64,000 bases of DNA, taken from Varanus komodoensis. Taxonomy: Eukaryota; Chordata; Lepidosauria; Squamata; Varanidae. Position numbers and translations under genes: made by a program. The notes beneath the pieces were generated by a model. The model saw only the letters and a program-made list of their open reading frames with translations. It was not told where the DNA came from and did no database searches. Positions 11,879 to 24,411 of the stretch are shown here, in pieces; the first letter of the stretch is position 1, and the number at the start of each line of letters is the position of its first letter. The stretch spans positions 20,477,208 through 20,541,207 of the forward strand of contig NW_025335269.1 of the NCBI RefSeq assembly GCF_004798865.1, in the 5' to 3' direction.

Positions 11879-13694
11879 GAATCTAGAAGCTATCCAGTTT
11901 GTTTTTTCTTCCAGAAAGGGAAATGCATTAAATAGGAATCATGGTGGTCACTGCAGAATATAATATGATGCCAGGTTCATTCTGAAATGTACAGAACTGT
12001 CACTACTGTTACAGTATGAGGGAATATGTAAGGCTTTACATTTGACTGGATCACACTGCATGCAGAATTGGTTTTAGCAGGAATTGGTTTTAGCAGGTGG
12101 CGGTTGAGATGCTGAATGCAGCTCTCCTGGACAATGGAATCTGCTTCTCCATTATTAACCCATTTCCTTCCCCATTGTCCCAGCCATAGCCTTGAACACA
12201 GATCATATTATTTAGAGGAGGATGAATTCTCCCTCTTTCTCACTGTGTCTTGCCACAGAGATTAAAGGAAAGGAGATAAATATTGGTTTATTCAGGTGAG
12301 AGAAATGGATTCCTGCTGGTTCAGAACTGTGTCATTTATTCTTTCTCTTGCCTGAATAAAGCTGGATTTATATGTGCTTTCATACCTTACCAGTGCATGG
12401 ATCCAGCTTAGGTTGGAATAGGACTTAGGTTGATTAAGTGAAGCCTTAAGGTAAAAACATGCGGCTTCCATCACTGAAAAATACTGCTTCTACCTCATAT
12501 GAGTGAAGAAATGGCCATTGTCACCCCTAGGTATTGGACAAGTCCATAGCCTGTGGAGAAGCCACACCAACAGACTTCAATCACATGAACACACACAAAA
12601 AATGTTTAAATTAAATAATGCATTTTAAAAACAATATAAGCCCAACATGCACTTCCCTAGGTTCTCATTAGGTATGTCACATTTCAGATATCTAGAGGCT
12701 TTGGTCTTGATGCTGTGCTGTTAGCAGAGAGTAGGAAGGTATAAGAAATCCAGTGAAATGAGTGAAATGTTGACAGATTTTTCTGGTTCAGCCCTGCTGG
12801 CTTTCATTCTGTGTTCCTTGTGGTTTTGACTTGACTTGATTGGAATCCCATTTTTTAATAGTGGTAATTCATGAACATTGGATACTTTTGGAGCAGGGGG
12901 GAGGTATGGAAACTTGACGCATTGGGGTGGAAAAAAATAATTGAGTTGATGCTAGTAGGGGGAAATGGAATAAAATCCCTCATTGGAAGAATCTGTTAAC
13001 ATTTTACCCCCCAAATAGAATTCTCATACATTAACATTTATGCAAATCATGGGACCTGAAAAAAATGCTCAAAACATTTCCAGAATCGGGGGGGAATCCA
13101 CTAGTTTGCCACTACTTACCGGAGCATGCACACTGCAAGCTTAGACAGAAAGAAATTCCCTGTGTCACACATCTCTTACAAATCTCTAATTGATGTGTGA
13201 TTGTCATTACCGAAGACTACTCACTATTCACTCCACCTTTGCATCTCAAGGAACATGGTACAAAGGGAAGAGTTTAGGAGAGCAGTAGCTTGACTTGTAA
13301 TAGGTCACCCAGTTTGGGTCATCTGGTCCCATTAAGGGACACCCATCCCCACCCCCAAACTCAGAGTTGTTCACCTGGGGTGTAGAATATGAAATTTCTG
13401 CTGAAAATATGGCAGAGTGATGGATATTTGTAAACTGCTTTCTTTTCAAGGAAAGTAGTCTATATCAAAACATTATAAAGGCAACTACAGAAACATCCTA
13501 TGGGAACTTGAATGAGTTGTTCAATGAACAAGCATTTGTTCTTTATTTGAAATATAAGAAAGTAACACGATTGCCATACTGTTTGATATAAACAGTTAAA
13601 AAATGATTCTCACCACCATGTGCAATGGTCAACTGCTTTACTGTTGCTTACATTGGCAATCCATTCTTCATATACTGAGCTTACAGTTGCATAC
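11879..13694. other. Unassigned non-coding sequence with a 16-bp tandem duplication
   Basis: No gene is supported. gaattggttttagcag occurs twice in tandem at 12065-12080 and 12081-12096. The remainder is ordinary AT-rich sequence without a recognised family. Confidence 0.4.
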
Positions 13695-13812
13695 ATGGGG
13701 GCAGGTTTGCACACTTCATCCTCATAGTAACTGTGGAAGGTAGGCAGATGGTGACCTGCACATGGTCACCTAGTGAACCTGGTGGCTGGACAAGAATATG
13801 AAACCAAGGTGC
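13695..13812 (-). mobile_element. Ancient MIR-type SINE fragment
   Basis: In reverse orientation the MIR landmarks are in order: 'tcatcctcatagtaactgtg', 'ggaaggtaggcagatggtga', 'catggtcacctagtgaacct', 'ggtggctggacaagaatatg'. They correspond to the core 'CTCACAACAACCCTGTGAGGTAG', the 'GGTCACCCAGT' block and the 'GGATTTGAACC' block. Clear copies occur at 19488, 45355, 46730 and 58812. This one is the most diverged and is incomplete at both ends. Confidence 0.5.
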
Positions 13813-13999
13813 ATCCTTTGACAGCTTATATAACATCCCAGTCAGCTAATCCGGATAAAATGGGCATTATTCTATGTGTTGCTACTTTTGGGAGATGGTG
13901 CAGTACTCTCCACGGTAATGTGGCTATTAGAGCTGTTGCAATAAGCTCCTGCGCTTCAGAGTTCAGCACTGCACCATTGTGAACAAGACAACAGATTGA

Positions 14000-14112
14000 A
14001 TCCAGATTTACAGATGATCCACTAAAATCAATGAGAGTTCAATTAGTCATGATTTACTTGTCCCATTGATTTCAGTTTGTCTGTTCTATGCACGAATAAA
14101 TGTGGATCCAAC
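14000..14112. repeat. Short palindromic interspersed repeat ('cccattgatttca' family)
   Basis: The sequence has the inverted words 'aaaatcaatgaga' and 'tcccattgatttca' separated by 'agtcatgatttac', and ends in 'gaatccaga ... ggatccaacc'. The same architecture occurs at 18786-18910 and 36056-36172, and in a variant form at 27065, 48640, 53783 and 58770. It is non-coding. The palindromic structure and repeated occurrence suggest a MITE; I cannot name it. Confidence 0.5.
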
Positions 14113-14655
14113 CAATCTGCTGTCCAATTCTATTAAGAAAGCAAGTGGACAACATTACAGAGGTGAACGATACAAGGTGACTGCAACTCTGTAGCTATTT
14201 TTAGCTTGAATTTAAAGGAAAAACAAAAGAAAAAAACCTTGCTTTTGGAGAACAGTGATGCAGCAAAAATGAGTGGACTAGCTCCACCCTTTCAGAAAAA
14301 AATATGGACAATTTCAAAGTCATTACATCAGCCAATTAGCAATAATGATAACAACATCTTGTGTTTGATTAAATGAAGGAGTGAAACTCAGAAAGTGAAT
14401 GCAAGACCATGCTTTCAAGGCAGAGGCAAACAGAATAATCAGTGTTGTTAAAAATAGCTCTTTCTGAAACTCATGGAAACCTCCACACTGACTTGGCCCA
14501 TGAGCTAGGACAGACCAAGTACAGCACATCAGATATCCTCTTCTATCATGATAGAACATATTATCCCACCCTTTTACCCCAAAAATCAGTAAGAAAAGTG
14601 TAAAACAAACAAGTGGTCCAATCTATCAATGCAGGTTTGCCCAGAATAAAATAAA
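14113..14655. other. Unassigned non-coding sequence
   Basis: Nothing recognisable. The 78-codon minus-strand frame at 14323-14559 lacks any family resemblance. Confidence 0.35.
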
Positions 14656-14659
14656 TAGT

Positions 14660-16990
14660 GATCTCATAGAAACATAGTGAGTCAGAAGGGGCCTCCCAGG
14701 CCATCTAGTCTGACCTCTGGCACCAGCCGGCTCCGCTCACGACATGCCCACCATGTGCATGTCCAGCCTATCCTTGAACACCCGCACCAATGGGGTCTCA
14801 ACAACCTCTCGTGGAAGCCCATTCCACACCCTCGGGGTCCTAACTGTCAGGAAGTGCTTCCTGGCATCTAAATGGAACCTTGGCTCCCTGAGCTTTGCTC
14901 TGTTGGAGCGCGTCCTGGCTTCCTCTGCAGGTGAGAACAGGTCTCTACCCATCTCCATGTGACATCCCCTCACATACCTGTATGTCGCCAACATATCCCC
15001 TCTGAATCTCCTCTTCTCCAGACTGAAGAGACCTAGTTCCCTCAGTCTCGCCTCATACCCCATCCCCTGCAAACCAGCCACCAACCTTGTGGCCCTACGC
15101 TGCACTGACTCTAACCTGGCTATATCCTTTCTGTAATGAGGGGCCCAAAACTGAGCACAATACTCCAGTTGTGGGCGCACCAGAGTCATATAGAGTGGTA
15201 GTAATACCTCTCTTGATCTAGAAGCCACACTTCTGGCTATACAACCAAGGGTGGCGTTCGCCCTCTTGACCACTGCATCACACTGCTGACTCATGTTTAG
15301 CCTGCAGTCAAGCAGTACCCCGAGGTCCCTTTCACGAGTACTGCTCTCCAGCCACTTGTCACCTAACCTGTACTTATGACAGCTATTCCTATGCCCCAAG
15401 TGCAAGATCTTGCACTTATCCACATTGAACGCCATCCTGTTGTCTTCTGCCCACTTCCATAGTCTGTCCAGATTCTTTTGGATCTGGAGTACCTGCTCCT
15501 CAGTTGTGGCCACTGCTCCAGTTTTAGTGTCGTCTACACATTTGATCAGCAGACTGTTCACCCATTCTTCCATGTCATTAATGAAAAGTTTAAACAGGAT
15601 CGGCCCCAGGACAGAGCCCTGGGGGACCTTGCTTGTCACTGGCCGCCATCCCAGTGATTCCCCACTAATGGTTACCTTCTGCTTTTGGTTAGTCAGCCAT
15701 GCCCTGATCCACTGGACAGTGCTTTGGTGTATCCCAAAACTCCTCAGTTTCTCCACCAGGATATCATGGGGCACTTTGCCAAAGGCCTTGCTGAAATCTA
15801 AGTATACCACATCCACTGCATCCCCTCCATCTAGCCATCTCGAAACCTTGTCATAGAATTCCACAAGGTTTGTCTGGCAGGACCTGTTTTTGCGGAAGCC
15901 GTGTTCTGTGGCTGTCAGCCTCCCTTCCCTATCTAGCATCACTAGATCTCTCTCTATTATGAGCCTTTCCATTGTTTTTCCTACAATGGACATAAGGCTA
16001 ACCGGTCTATAATTCTCCATGTCCCTTCTACTACCCTTTTTGAAAATTGGGACCACTGATGCCACCCTCCAGGCCTCTGGAACTTCACCCGTTCTCCACA
16101 AGGCCTCAAAAATGGAGGCCAGCGGGCGTGAGAGAACCCCTGCCAACTCTCTAAGTACTCTCGAGTGTAACCCTTCAGGGCCTGGCGCCTTCGTAATGTC
16201 CAATGCCCTGAGGAGCCCCTTGACTTCTAGGGGGGGTGACTCTAATCTGTGCCCCTAAGTGCCCAGCCTCATCTAATCTCCTATGCAGATATCCCCCGTC
16301 CTGCTCTGGGGAGAACACAGAGGCAAAATAGTCATTTAGCATCTGTGCCTGTTCCCTCATATCAGTCACTGGATCGCCTTCCTCCTTATTTAGTGGTCCC
16401 ACCACTTGTCTCCCCTTCCTCTTCCTATTTACATGCTGAAAGAAGCCCTTTTTGTTGCTCTTGATATTCTTGGCAAGTCTCAGCTCATAATCAGCCTTAG
16501 CTTTGCGAAGAATCCTTCTGCAATGGGCCTCCTCCTCCCGGTATACCCTTTTGTCTATTCGTCCCAGTACCCATTTCCTACGGAGGTTCCTCTTTCGTCT
16601 AATCCCTCTAACCACCTCCTTTCGCATCCATGGCGGCACTCTCCTCCGCCTCCCTACCTTACTCACTAGAGGTATTGTCAAGGCTTGCGCCTCCAAAACC
16701 TCCCTTTTGAGTGCTAGCCACCCCTCCTCAACTCGCTTACCTTCCAGTAACCTATCCCAGGAGACTTTCCCCAGTCTGGCCTTCAGTTGGCCAAAGTTGG
16801 CCCTCTTGAAGTCCCAGCTTCTAGTGCTCGACCTGCTGCACGTCCCCAGTCCCCTGATCTCAAAGCAAAGGATGGAGTGATCACTTGCATCCAGAGCTCC
16901 CCTAATCTGTACATCACCTATCAGCTCCACATCATCTATCAGCTCCATGCTGACAAAAATATTTCTCAACTTCCCTTCAGCCAGATGAAT
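14660..16990 (-). mobile_element. CR1 LINE, 5'-truncated, ORF2 almost continuous
   Basis: On the minus strand the first block (about 16980-16230) encodes the end of the AP endonuclease, with its SDH motif ('ALDASDHSILCFEIRG'), then the linker ('VPPWMRKEVVRGIRRKRNLR', 'NIKSNKKGFFQHVNRKRKGR'). The second block (16203-14737, 488 codons) encodes RT: 'ITKAPGPEGLHSRVLREL', 'VVPIFKKGSRRDMENYRPVS', 'VVYLDFSKAFGKVPHDIL', 'VPQGSVLGPILFKLFIND', the FADD-like motif C reading CVDD, and the C-terminal 'LVRPQLEYCAQFWAPHYRKD'. The blocks are in different frames, with the switch at a run of seven G (16230-16236 on the plus strand). The 3' end follows the CR1 pattern 'gaaacatag...ccatctagtctgacc' near 14668-14715. 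Apart from the frameshift the coding part is long and clean, so this is a fairly young copy. The two catalytic Asp of motif C are kept while the flanking F and A are replaced. It is dead because of 5' truncation and the frameshift. Confidence 0.95.
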
Positions 16991-17035
16991 ACCAGGGCAG
17001 TGTAAAAAGGTTTGAATTAAACTCATTATCCCAAT

Positions 17036-17140
17036 ATAAATTTATTATTTATTTATTTAAAACGTTTTTATGCCATCCCCATTACAACAAAGCCTCGGGG
17101 TGGCTCACAACAGTAAATACAGTAAAATAAACTTTATCCT
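17036..17140 (-). repeat. L2/SINE-type 3' tail with stem-loop (GCCATCCCC...GGGGTGGC)
   Basis: An ATTT-rich run (17039-17060) is followed by 'tatgccatccccattacaac' and 'aagcctcggggtggctcaca'. This is the decayed form of the tail seen intact at 24375-24460 (minus) and 40940-41012 (plus). The two stem arms (17072-17080 and 17097-17104) differ from the intact GCCGCCCC/GGGGCGGC arms but still pair, with one bulge. It sits directly beside the 5' edge of the CR1 element. Confidence 0.6.
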
Positions 17141-18785
17141 GACTCAAACCACACAACAGAAACTGGACCTCTAGTGGTTTTTACATTGCGGGTTCCCACT
17201 GAAACCTTTTTGTTTAAAAATGGCCACTTTGAGCTTAGTTGCAGAGTGCCCTGGAAAACTGAGTTATTTTCCCCATTGGATTTTGAATATTGCCATCCTT
17301 GATGTTAGAGTTATGTTCATTTTTTCTTTTGCATAAACTAGAGATTGACCTGTTCATTCTATGCAAAATTAAGAAAGTAATTGTTATCAATGGATGGCAG
17401 TGTGGTCAATTAAAAAGCTTTTCAAATAAAAGTCCAGTTCCATAACAGCCCCAAGCACATAGTTTTTTGGGCTTGTTCACAGGCTATTAATCTAAATGAC
17501 CGTTGTCCTCTCTTTTGAGAGAAAGAAAATATTATTATTCCCATCTCATAGCTGGGAAATACTGAGCCAGAACTAACTTTTGAAAGAACATGAAAATTCT
17601 ACAGATGGACCCAGATTTCAGCCTAGTTTTTCCTCTCCACCTTTCTTGTGTAGCAGCTTCATAGGCACTGAAGTATCTTTCCCAACCAATCACAATGAAT
17701 TCTATGATTCCATTAGTAAAGTATGCTCCCTCACAGTTTGATGTATGAGGACAGATTTTTGTAGCCTGACTATTTGAATGTCTCCTAATACTACATCGAT
17801 TGTCATCAACATAGGCAGGTTTTGTTCATACCAGGTGAATGAGGATGCTATAATCTAGACCTGACAGATGTCCAGATAACCTTCTCAGGACTTGATAGAA
17901 AGATGATAGACCTAGCGGGAGGGAAGAAGGAGCCAGACATCTGTACTTGCTTTTTCTACAGAGACTTCCACCTAAATTAAAACCTTGCTAGTTCTCATTG
18001 GTAACTGGACATTGTAAAATCAATGTAATTTGTTCATTAAATCCCTGCAGCTGCTTTTAGATTTAAATTTGCTAAAAATGAAACAGCAGCCTCATTCAGT
18101 TTAATTTCCAGATTGCTTACCTCTTGCCAGAGAATCAATAAACAGTGCGTGAAAACTGGCAATACTCTGGCTGATTTATGATGGAACATCTTTTCAAAAT
18201 CGCCAAAGCATTCCATAGAGCAGGGAAGGTTGAAAAACATCAACATAAAGAGGAAACAGTCTCTTTCTTTCTTCAGATGATCAGCATCTCTTGAAAGGCC
18301 ATATTATAAGATATGTGGAAGTAAATGTGGCCCCTCGAGTAGTGACACTAGAGAAGACAGGGTACTGAACAGGCATACCTGGCACCGTAATGAGCATTTT
18401 AGCTTGAATTGGTGCCTACAATTCTTGCCAGAATAAGAACTCCTGGCTATCCTGGATATGTGTGTCTTCAGAGGGCTCTATAATGAGCTGCAGTAACATG
18501 TAAGAGGAGAGGCTAGGGAAAGGAGTGAGCAATGGTTCATGACAGCCCTTGAACAAAAGAGGAATGAAGGTCCAAAAGGTGCTAGTTAAAAATGTATTGC
18601 TGTAATTCAGCAGGTGTGTAAAAGCCAGAGTTCCCTGAGGAAGGATCTGTAATATGACTAAAAATTGGATGTTTTTTCCTTCCCTTGGTTACATGGCCAT
18701 CATATTTGTCAGTTACTTAACCATCTGAGCCATCTATAAGCACCATTAACTTGTGAATCAATTGTATGAAGGCCCCTTTCTGGAG
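17141..18785. other. Unassigned non-coding sequence
   Basis: No gene and no recognised repeat. The 69-codon minus-strand frame at 18037-18246 has no family resemblance. Confidence 0.35.
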
Positions 18786-18910
18786 CTATTATTGGGCTGG
18801 ATTCAGATTTACTCATGTGGAGGGAAAACCTATTAAAATAAAAGGGGCTCAAATTAATCATGACTAACATAAGTCTCATTGATTCCTAAGTGTGGGTAAA
18901 GCCAGATCTG
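18786..18910. repeat. Short palindromic interspersed repeat ('cccattgatttca' family)
   Basis: It shares with 14000-14112 the order 'gctggattcagattta', 'caaattaatcatgactaaca', 'taagtctcattgatt' and 'agccagatctgacc'. The outer words gctggattcagat and gccagatctgacc are partly inverted repeats. Confidence 0.5.
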
Positions 18911-19487
18911 ACCCATTAACTCTTTGCCAATTGGAGTGAACATTTTTATCAGTAAGGAAGCACTAATCTAAGTCAATCATTTTCTCAAGGGTTGCTGTTA
19001 CTGGTGCATTGTGATGATCCTAGAGAAGAGAGATGTCTTACAACAGGAGGAATTCCAGGAGACTGACTACCAGGCCTCTCCCTCATGACTTGCACTGCTC
19101 CCATAAGTGCCCCCTAACCGCACTGATGACCTACATAAACCAGCATTGGCAACTACAGTAGACAGCGAGGGTCAAACAAACTCACCATTTAAAGAACGAC
19201 AAAGAGTGTCGTGGCATCTGAAAGTGTAGCTAGTTCATTCTGACATGAAGTTTTGTGGACTGTAGTCCACTTTGCCAGATATATCATCTTTTAAAGTTCC
19301 CAGGTAGGGGTTTCTTATCCCATCACTACAATCAACAATAGACTTCAACTTAACCAAGTTCCGTTGTCAGATTCTAAGACAAACAGAAGCACAGCCAGGA
19401 AACCAGTTATTTCAGCACTGATCAGCCTTTGTCCCAGAAGGAGCCATGGTGGGCAACAAATTCAATGCATACAATTGAGTTGATGGT
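18911..19487. other. Unassigned non-coding sequence
   Basis: Nothing recognisable is present before the MIR element. Confidence 0.35.
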
Positions 19488-19722
19488 ATTTATTTATTTA
19501 TTTGTTTATCTAGCTATTGATCGATTTATATCCTGCCTTTTTCCTACAAAGGGCTCAAGGCAGCTTACATCTCCTCCTCCATCTTATCCCCACAACAACA
19601 ACCCTGTGAGTTAGGTTGGGCTGAGAGTCTGTGACTGGCCCAAAGTCACCCAGTTGGCACCCAGATCATCTGAGTCCCAGTCCCATGCTCTTAACCACTA
19701 CACCACACTGGCTCTCCATATT
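19488..19722 (-). mobile_element. MIR-type SINE, near full length
   Basis: In reverse orientation the element starts with a TATTTATT-rich tail (19490-19510) and 'tatatcctgcctttttccta'. It continues through 'acaacaacaaccctgtgagt', 'taggttgggctgagagtctg' and 'ggcccaaagtcacccagttg', and ends in the tRNA-like head 'cttaaccactacaccacact' followed by 'ggctctc'. This is the squamate form of MIR (head on the minus strand), and the same blocks recur at 45355-45590 and 58812-58972. It is non-coding and was once transcribed by polymerase III. Confidence 0.85.
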
Positions 19723-20770
19723 ACTGGCTTTTACTATCAAAAACATTTAAGATTTACTTTTTCTATATCATTACTGGTAGAAAGGAAGTATATCCATATT
19801 CCACATGCTTATCCCAGGAAAAAAAGTCTGCCTCTTTTCTGCATTCCTCCTAAATCCTTAATTGTATATTATTCATATGCATTAATTTTATCCTGTTTAT
19901 TTTCTTCATCTTAATTTTCATTGTAATATCTTCTAGAAATCATTTATATTTGATATGCAGGAGCTACAGTGCTCATTCACATGCTTCAGCTCTTCTTCTC
20001 ATGCCACTTGAGCAGAGCAGTGCAAATGAATGGGTGCATGTAATGAATGGACAATAAATGACAACCAGTATAATTGCCATTAGCTGGTGTGAATGAATAC
20101 TGCCATCTGCCAAAGTCACGCGTGAGACTTTCAGACATTTGAGCCATCCTGTATCCCATATTCTGGTTTTCTACACTTGCATGAAAACTCTGTACAGATA
20201 AGCATCTTCTATTTTTAAGAAACACATTTCAAAATGTGAAGAAAGAAAATGGATCACAGTGCTTTTTACTGTTGCTTTCCTGCCACTGTTTTCTTTTCTT
20301 GAAGAGTTTTGATGAAAGCACTTTCCACAATGAAGAGGGAGAAAATAAATTGGAATCTCTCATCAGTACAATGGAGTGCCATTCAGGCCATACTCCACAA
20401 ACCACTGGAGCTGATGAAGCACTTTATATCACTTTATATCACAATGGCTTGCAGGGTGTGTTCAGGCCATTGCTAATTGCATAATAGCTACTCAGATGGT
20501 AGCTCTGAACCAAATGAAGAGGCATCCTCAGGCCACATGGTAAACCCAGTGCTTCTGTGCTCTCAAAACTGCTTGAAAGTTGACAAGCTGCAAGTATTAC
20601 ATGGACTCACATGGCTAAAACCAACGCACAATAAACTTACGTTCATTTGCTGCATTATTATCTTGAACCTCTTCAACCAAAATTATGTGCCTGCAATAGG
20701 AAATTGGGAGCCACAATTCATGACTTTCATATCTAATTTCCCAGGGTTTTGTCAACAACACTATGCAGGT
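19723..20770. other. Unassigned non-coding sequence
   Basis: No supported gene. A 10-bp word (actttatatc) repeats in tandem near 20420-20439. Small frames here show no domain-like pattern. Confidence 0.35.
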
Positions 20771-20857
20771 TGAAAAACAGAAAGTCCTATAATTCCCAGT
20801 GTTCCACAGACAGCATGCAAGGAATTCTGGGCGTTGTGGAACCCTTTTCTGTCTAAA
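20771..20857. repeat. hAT-like palindromic repeat remnant
   Basis: The inverted words 'tcctataattcccag' and 'ggaattctgggcgttgtgga' give the palindrome typical of the squamate 'actacaactccca / gggagttgtagtcc' MITE family, also seen at 26873, 29085, 30461 and 35052. The copy is short and diverged. Confidence 0.35.
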
Positions 20858-21239
20858 CATGCATAGGATAGTGCCTTGGGGCTATAATCCTTTGTATACA
20901 TCCTCAGCATAAACTACATCAGACAATGCATCTTACTTGGATTGGATGTAACCCAAACCAATGCATATATTCTAGAATCCAGAAACTGTGTCCAGAAAAC
21001 TGCAGAGAAGTTTGCAGTCTTAATCCAAGTAAACTTGTACAGAATTGCACTGCATGTTGGGTAAAACAGACACCCTTCTTAATGGACTGTGATGATTATA
21101 GATATTTGAGTGCATTTAAGGCTCTTGCCTGATAGATTTGAAATCATATTGAATGGTTCTTACCACACACACACTAAAAATGCTGTTCTGTTTTAGGGAT
21201 AGTCAGTTATCAAATTAATAAGATTTCTCTTCTGGGAGA
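20858..21239. other. Unassigned sequence, possible old palindromic repeat
   Basis: 20925-21060 contains 'cttacttggattggatgtaa' and 'cttaatccaagtaaacttgt', inverted in part. This may be another decayed palindromic MITE. No gene is seen. Confidence 0.3.
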
Positions 21240-21506
21240 AGCCAGATTCAGATACATTGTTATTAAACCATGGGTTGTTGTTGAAATGTGTGTTACTGTG
21301 TTGTTTGAACACAGGCACAATAACAGCCTATGGTTTCTTCTATGAACAACTCATAAAGAGAACCCATGGCTTCTTGTTGGGTTGTGAACTGCAGTTTGTT
21401 CGCCATAGTTTCTCATCTTTGCTGGGTTCAAAAAACCCAAAGTCTTTTGACTCAACAAGAACCCACACTCAATCCCTGAGTGTAAGTTATTGTGTTGCCC
21501 GAGCCA
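21240..21506. mobile_element. MITE of the 'aacccatgg/ccatgggtt' family
   Basis: The right end 'ttattgtgttgcccgagcca' is the complement of a TGGCTCGGGCAACACAATAA-type terminus, matching the left end of the element at 11751. The left end is 'agccagattcagatacattg'. The interior is full of inverted words (accatgggttgttg, agaacccatggcttc, gctgggttcaaaaaaccca). It has no coding capacity. The endpoints are approximate and no target duplication was found. Confidence 0.5.
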
Positions 21507-24163
21507 AGTATGCATAGCCTTCCTTTGTACTGGAATCAAAATTGTGTATGGTGCCACTAGAAAAAGATGTAAATGCTTCACACTGTTTCTTTCATGTCAA
21601 CTCTGTGGGTTTCTTCTAGAGCTGAATGGAGATTTCTCAGGATACTTTTTTCTGATTTTAAAAATAGGGATTTTTCTTTCTTATGCCTCTAGGAGGAGGA
21701 GACCAGTTTGCTGAATTTTATTTGCATAGTCTGTATCGTATTGTTTTGGGCAGCCACCATTCCACTATTTTCCCTTTGCAGCCCCACTATATTGGGGGCA
21801 TTGTGGAAAATGAAAAATGGTGGCCAGGCTACCAACAGAGACACAACTGTTGCCACCTGAACCAACAGCAATAAAACCTAAAGAAAGAAATCAAGCCGTG
21901 CACGACTGCTACTGCTACTGGTGCTGCAGAATTTTGCTTCCATCTAGAGAGATTCCATGAAATGCTTCGCCAAAGTTTCTCTGCTTAGAGTTGGAGGATT
22001 TGTGGAGGGTGGCATTGGCACACTGCTCTTGTTTCCAAAATAATTGCCCACAACTGAGTTATTAAAAACTCTTTTTGTGGATGCCTCATTTTTTTCCAAA
22101 GGAAAAGACAGTTTGAAACTTTATGACAGAAAACCCAAGTAGGTAATTTTGGTTTATCAACCCAACAAAACCTGTTTATTCAATCATTAGACTTTTCTTG
22201 GACATAGACATGCTTCAGTTGTAATTTCTCAGATACTGTGTGTTCCTTACTCAAATCAGCTAATATTTCTTAATACAGTTGCCTTTAAAAACACACGGGT
22301 ACCCTGTTTTATAACCCTGGGATGGCAGAACTTTTCAGGTAATATGAAGGCTTAAAAATACATACCCAAACATATATAATCCAAGTTTTTTGTGACTTGG
22401 CTTGCAGAGATTTCTATGGCTTTAATTCAGTGATAAACCATACAGAAGTTAGCAGATAATGTGAAAAATAAGCTGAGATGGCATTTTTAAAAGCTGCATT
22501 TCTTTAAATGCAGGTCACAGTCTGGGCCAAAAGTAAAATGGAATATGCCCATGAACAAATATAATTGGAGAAGCTCATATAATGTTTTAGATGAATTTGG
22601 CAAAAAGCAGTAATGAAGCAGTAACTTCCATAGCAGCCTGGAGCCTGTTTCTCCCACAAGGCAACCCACAGAACTTGTGTTTGGTTCCATAGGAATTACT
22701 CATGCCATGGGAAGGAAGGATGCAGCCACAGCAAAGGACCTCCAAACTTCTAAGCATGTGGCACTGTTCCATTATCAGATAGTGGCCACCACTGATCAGA
22801 CTCCTTGGGAGTAGCAATGCCACTGAAACTCAAAATTAGTTTGTAAGTCAAGTCTAATAAGTTTACAATACTTAAATGTATAATGACTTCATTCCAGTGA
22901 ACTAATATTGCCATAATTCAGATAACAGATTATGAGTCAATTCATCTTTTCTGCCCTTTCACAGTCTGCATCATTGGTTTGATGAAGCAGCCAAATTCCC
23001 CTACGTCCTCCTTTATGGGGTAAGCAACATGTTGGCATTTTACTTGCTGTCTCTGCTTTGTTCTGATCCATAGATGTTGCCTCTGCCTGTGGTTCCATGA
23101 CAAACTACTATTTTAAAACAAAGCACATGTGATAACAGCCGATCAAAGAAGGAATACATCATGCCACATGACAATATGACAGATGGGAGAAAGAAGCACC
23201 CATAATACGTACCACCCAAGATGCACACTGCTAATGCTGTGCTTTGTCCTGATTTTCTGTCTCTGATTTTGCTGAAATTATGACTTCTGGCACGGTCACT
23301 TCTCCCATCACCATTCAAGATGCTTCATTATTGTAATATTTGTGGTGCTGGGAAAATCTCTGTGGTCTTTCATGGTTACTGAGAATGTTACTCTAGGTTT
23401 ATTGCAAATAGCTGTATAGAAAGCCATAGACTGCTGTGGCCATATGGAAACCATTGATCCCATTAGATTTATGTCCTGCAATCCAGATTCCATATGGATA
23501 GTCATCTCTACCAACACCCCCCTTTTTTAAGCAAATGGGAACTGAGTAATTATTTCCAAGTTCTGTGATCAACTTAAAAAAAAATCCTGGCTACTTTAAT
23601 GTGAATGAAAAACCTACACTGCTCAGAATGAATATTTGCTTTAATTAAAAAAAACTCTTTTGGGGAATGCATTAATGTATTCAAAAGCAAAGTCTTCCAA
23701 ATTAAAATAGAATTTTAGCATTATCAATGCTACTTTTGCACTCAACCTTTTTGCTGTAACCTCTTCTTCACATATTTTTCAGAGAATCCAAATATTTCAC
23801 ATCTTTCGGAGTACTGCTATGTTCATGCACCCCAAGAAGTGAGACATTTCAGGGGTTCTAGCACTTAGTCAGACTTCAGTGTTCTGAGACAGAGGACACT
23901 GGAGACTTATGATATTTCTTCCATAAAGGATGTACTCATAATGAATTCATGATATAGTCATGTAATATTGCCAGCAGATCCCTGCCCCCGCCTCACAATT
24001 CTCTAGGGATTTAGAAGAGAAAACCAAAATTAGCTTTTTTCTCTTTCTTAGAACCTGATAGATACAAAGGCCTCTCTTGGTCCCTTCCTTTGGCCTAGCA
24101 GAACAAATCATTACTAGCTCCATTGTTGGGGGTGAAATTTTGAATCTCTTTCCGATCAGAGGC
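21507..24163. other. Unassigned non-coding sequence
   Basis: 2.6 kb without a supported gene. Small frames (for example 22587-22823 and 23040-23318) are scattered on both strands with no recognisable product. No named repeat is recognised. Confidence 0.35.
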
Positions 24164-24373
24164 AGTGACTGGATTTAGACAACCTATGGATCAACATAGG
24201 TTATCATATTGTATGAACCCAGCCACATTAACAAACCCTGTTTTATTTTTAAGTTGTGAACTGTGGGTTGTTCATGGATAAACTCTGGTTTGATGGCATG
24301 GCAGGGTTCAGAGAATACAGCAGCCCCAGTTTCAGTGACAACCTATGGTTCAACCCTCTGCCCTTGAGTGTGG

Positions 24374-24411
<38 letters not shown>

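Noticed and set aside
14737-16203. A 488-codon open frame on the minus strand as a host gene
   Set aside because: It is CR1 LINE reverse transcriptase, with RT motifs in order and a CR1 3' end directly after it.
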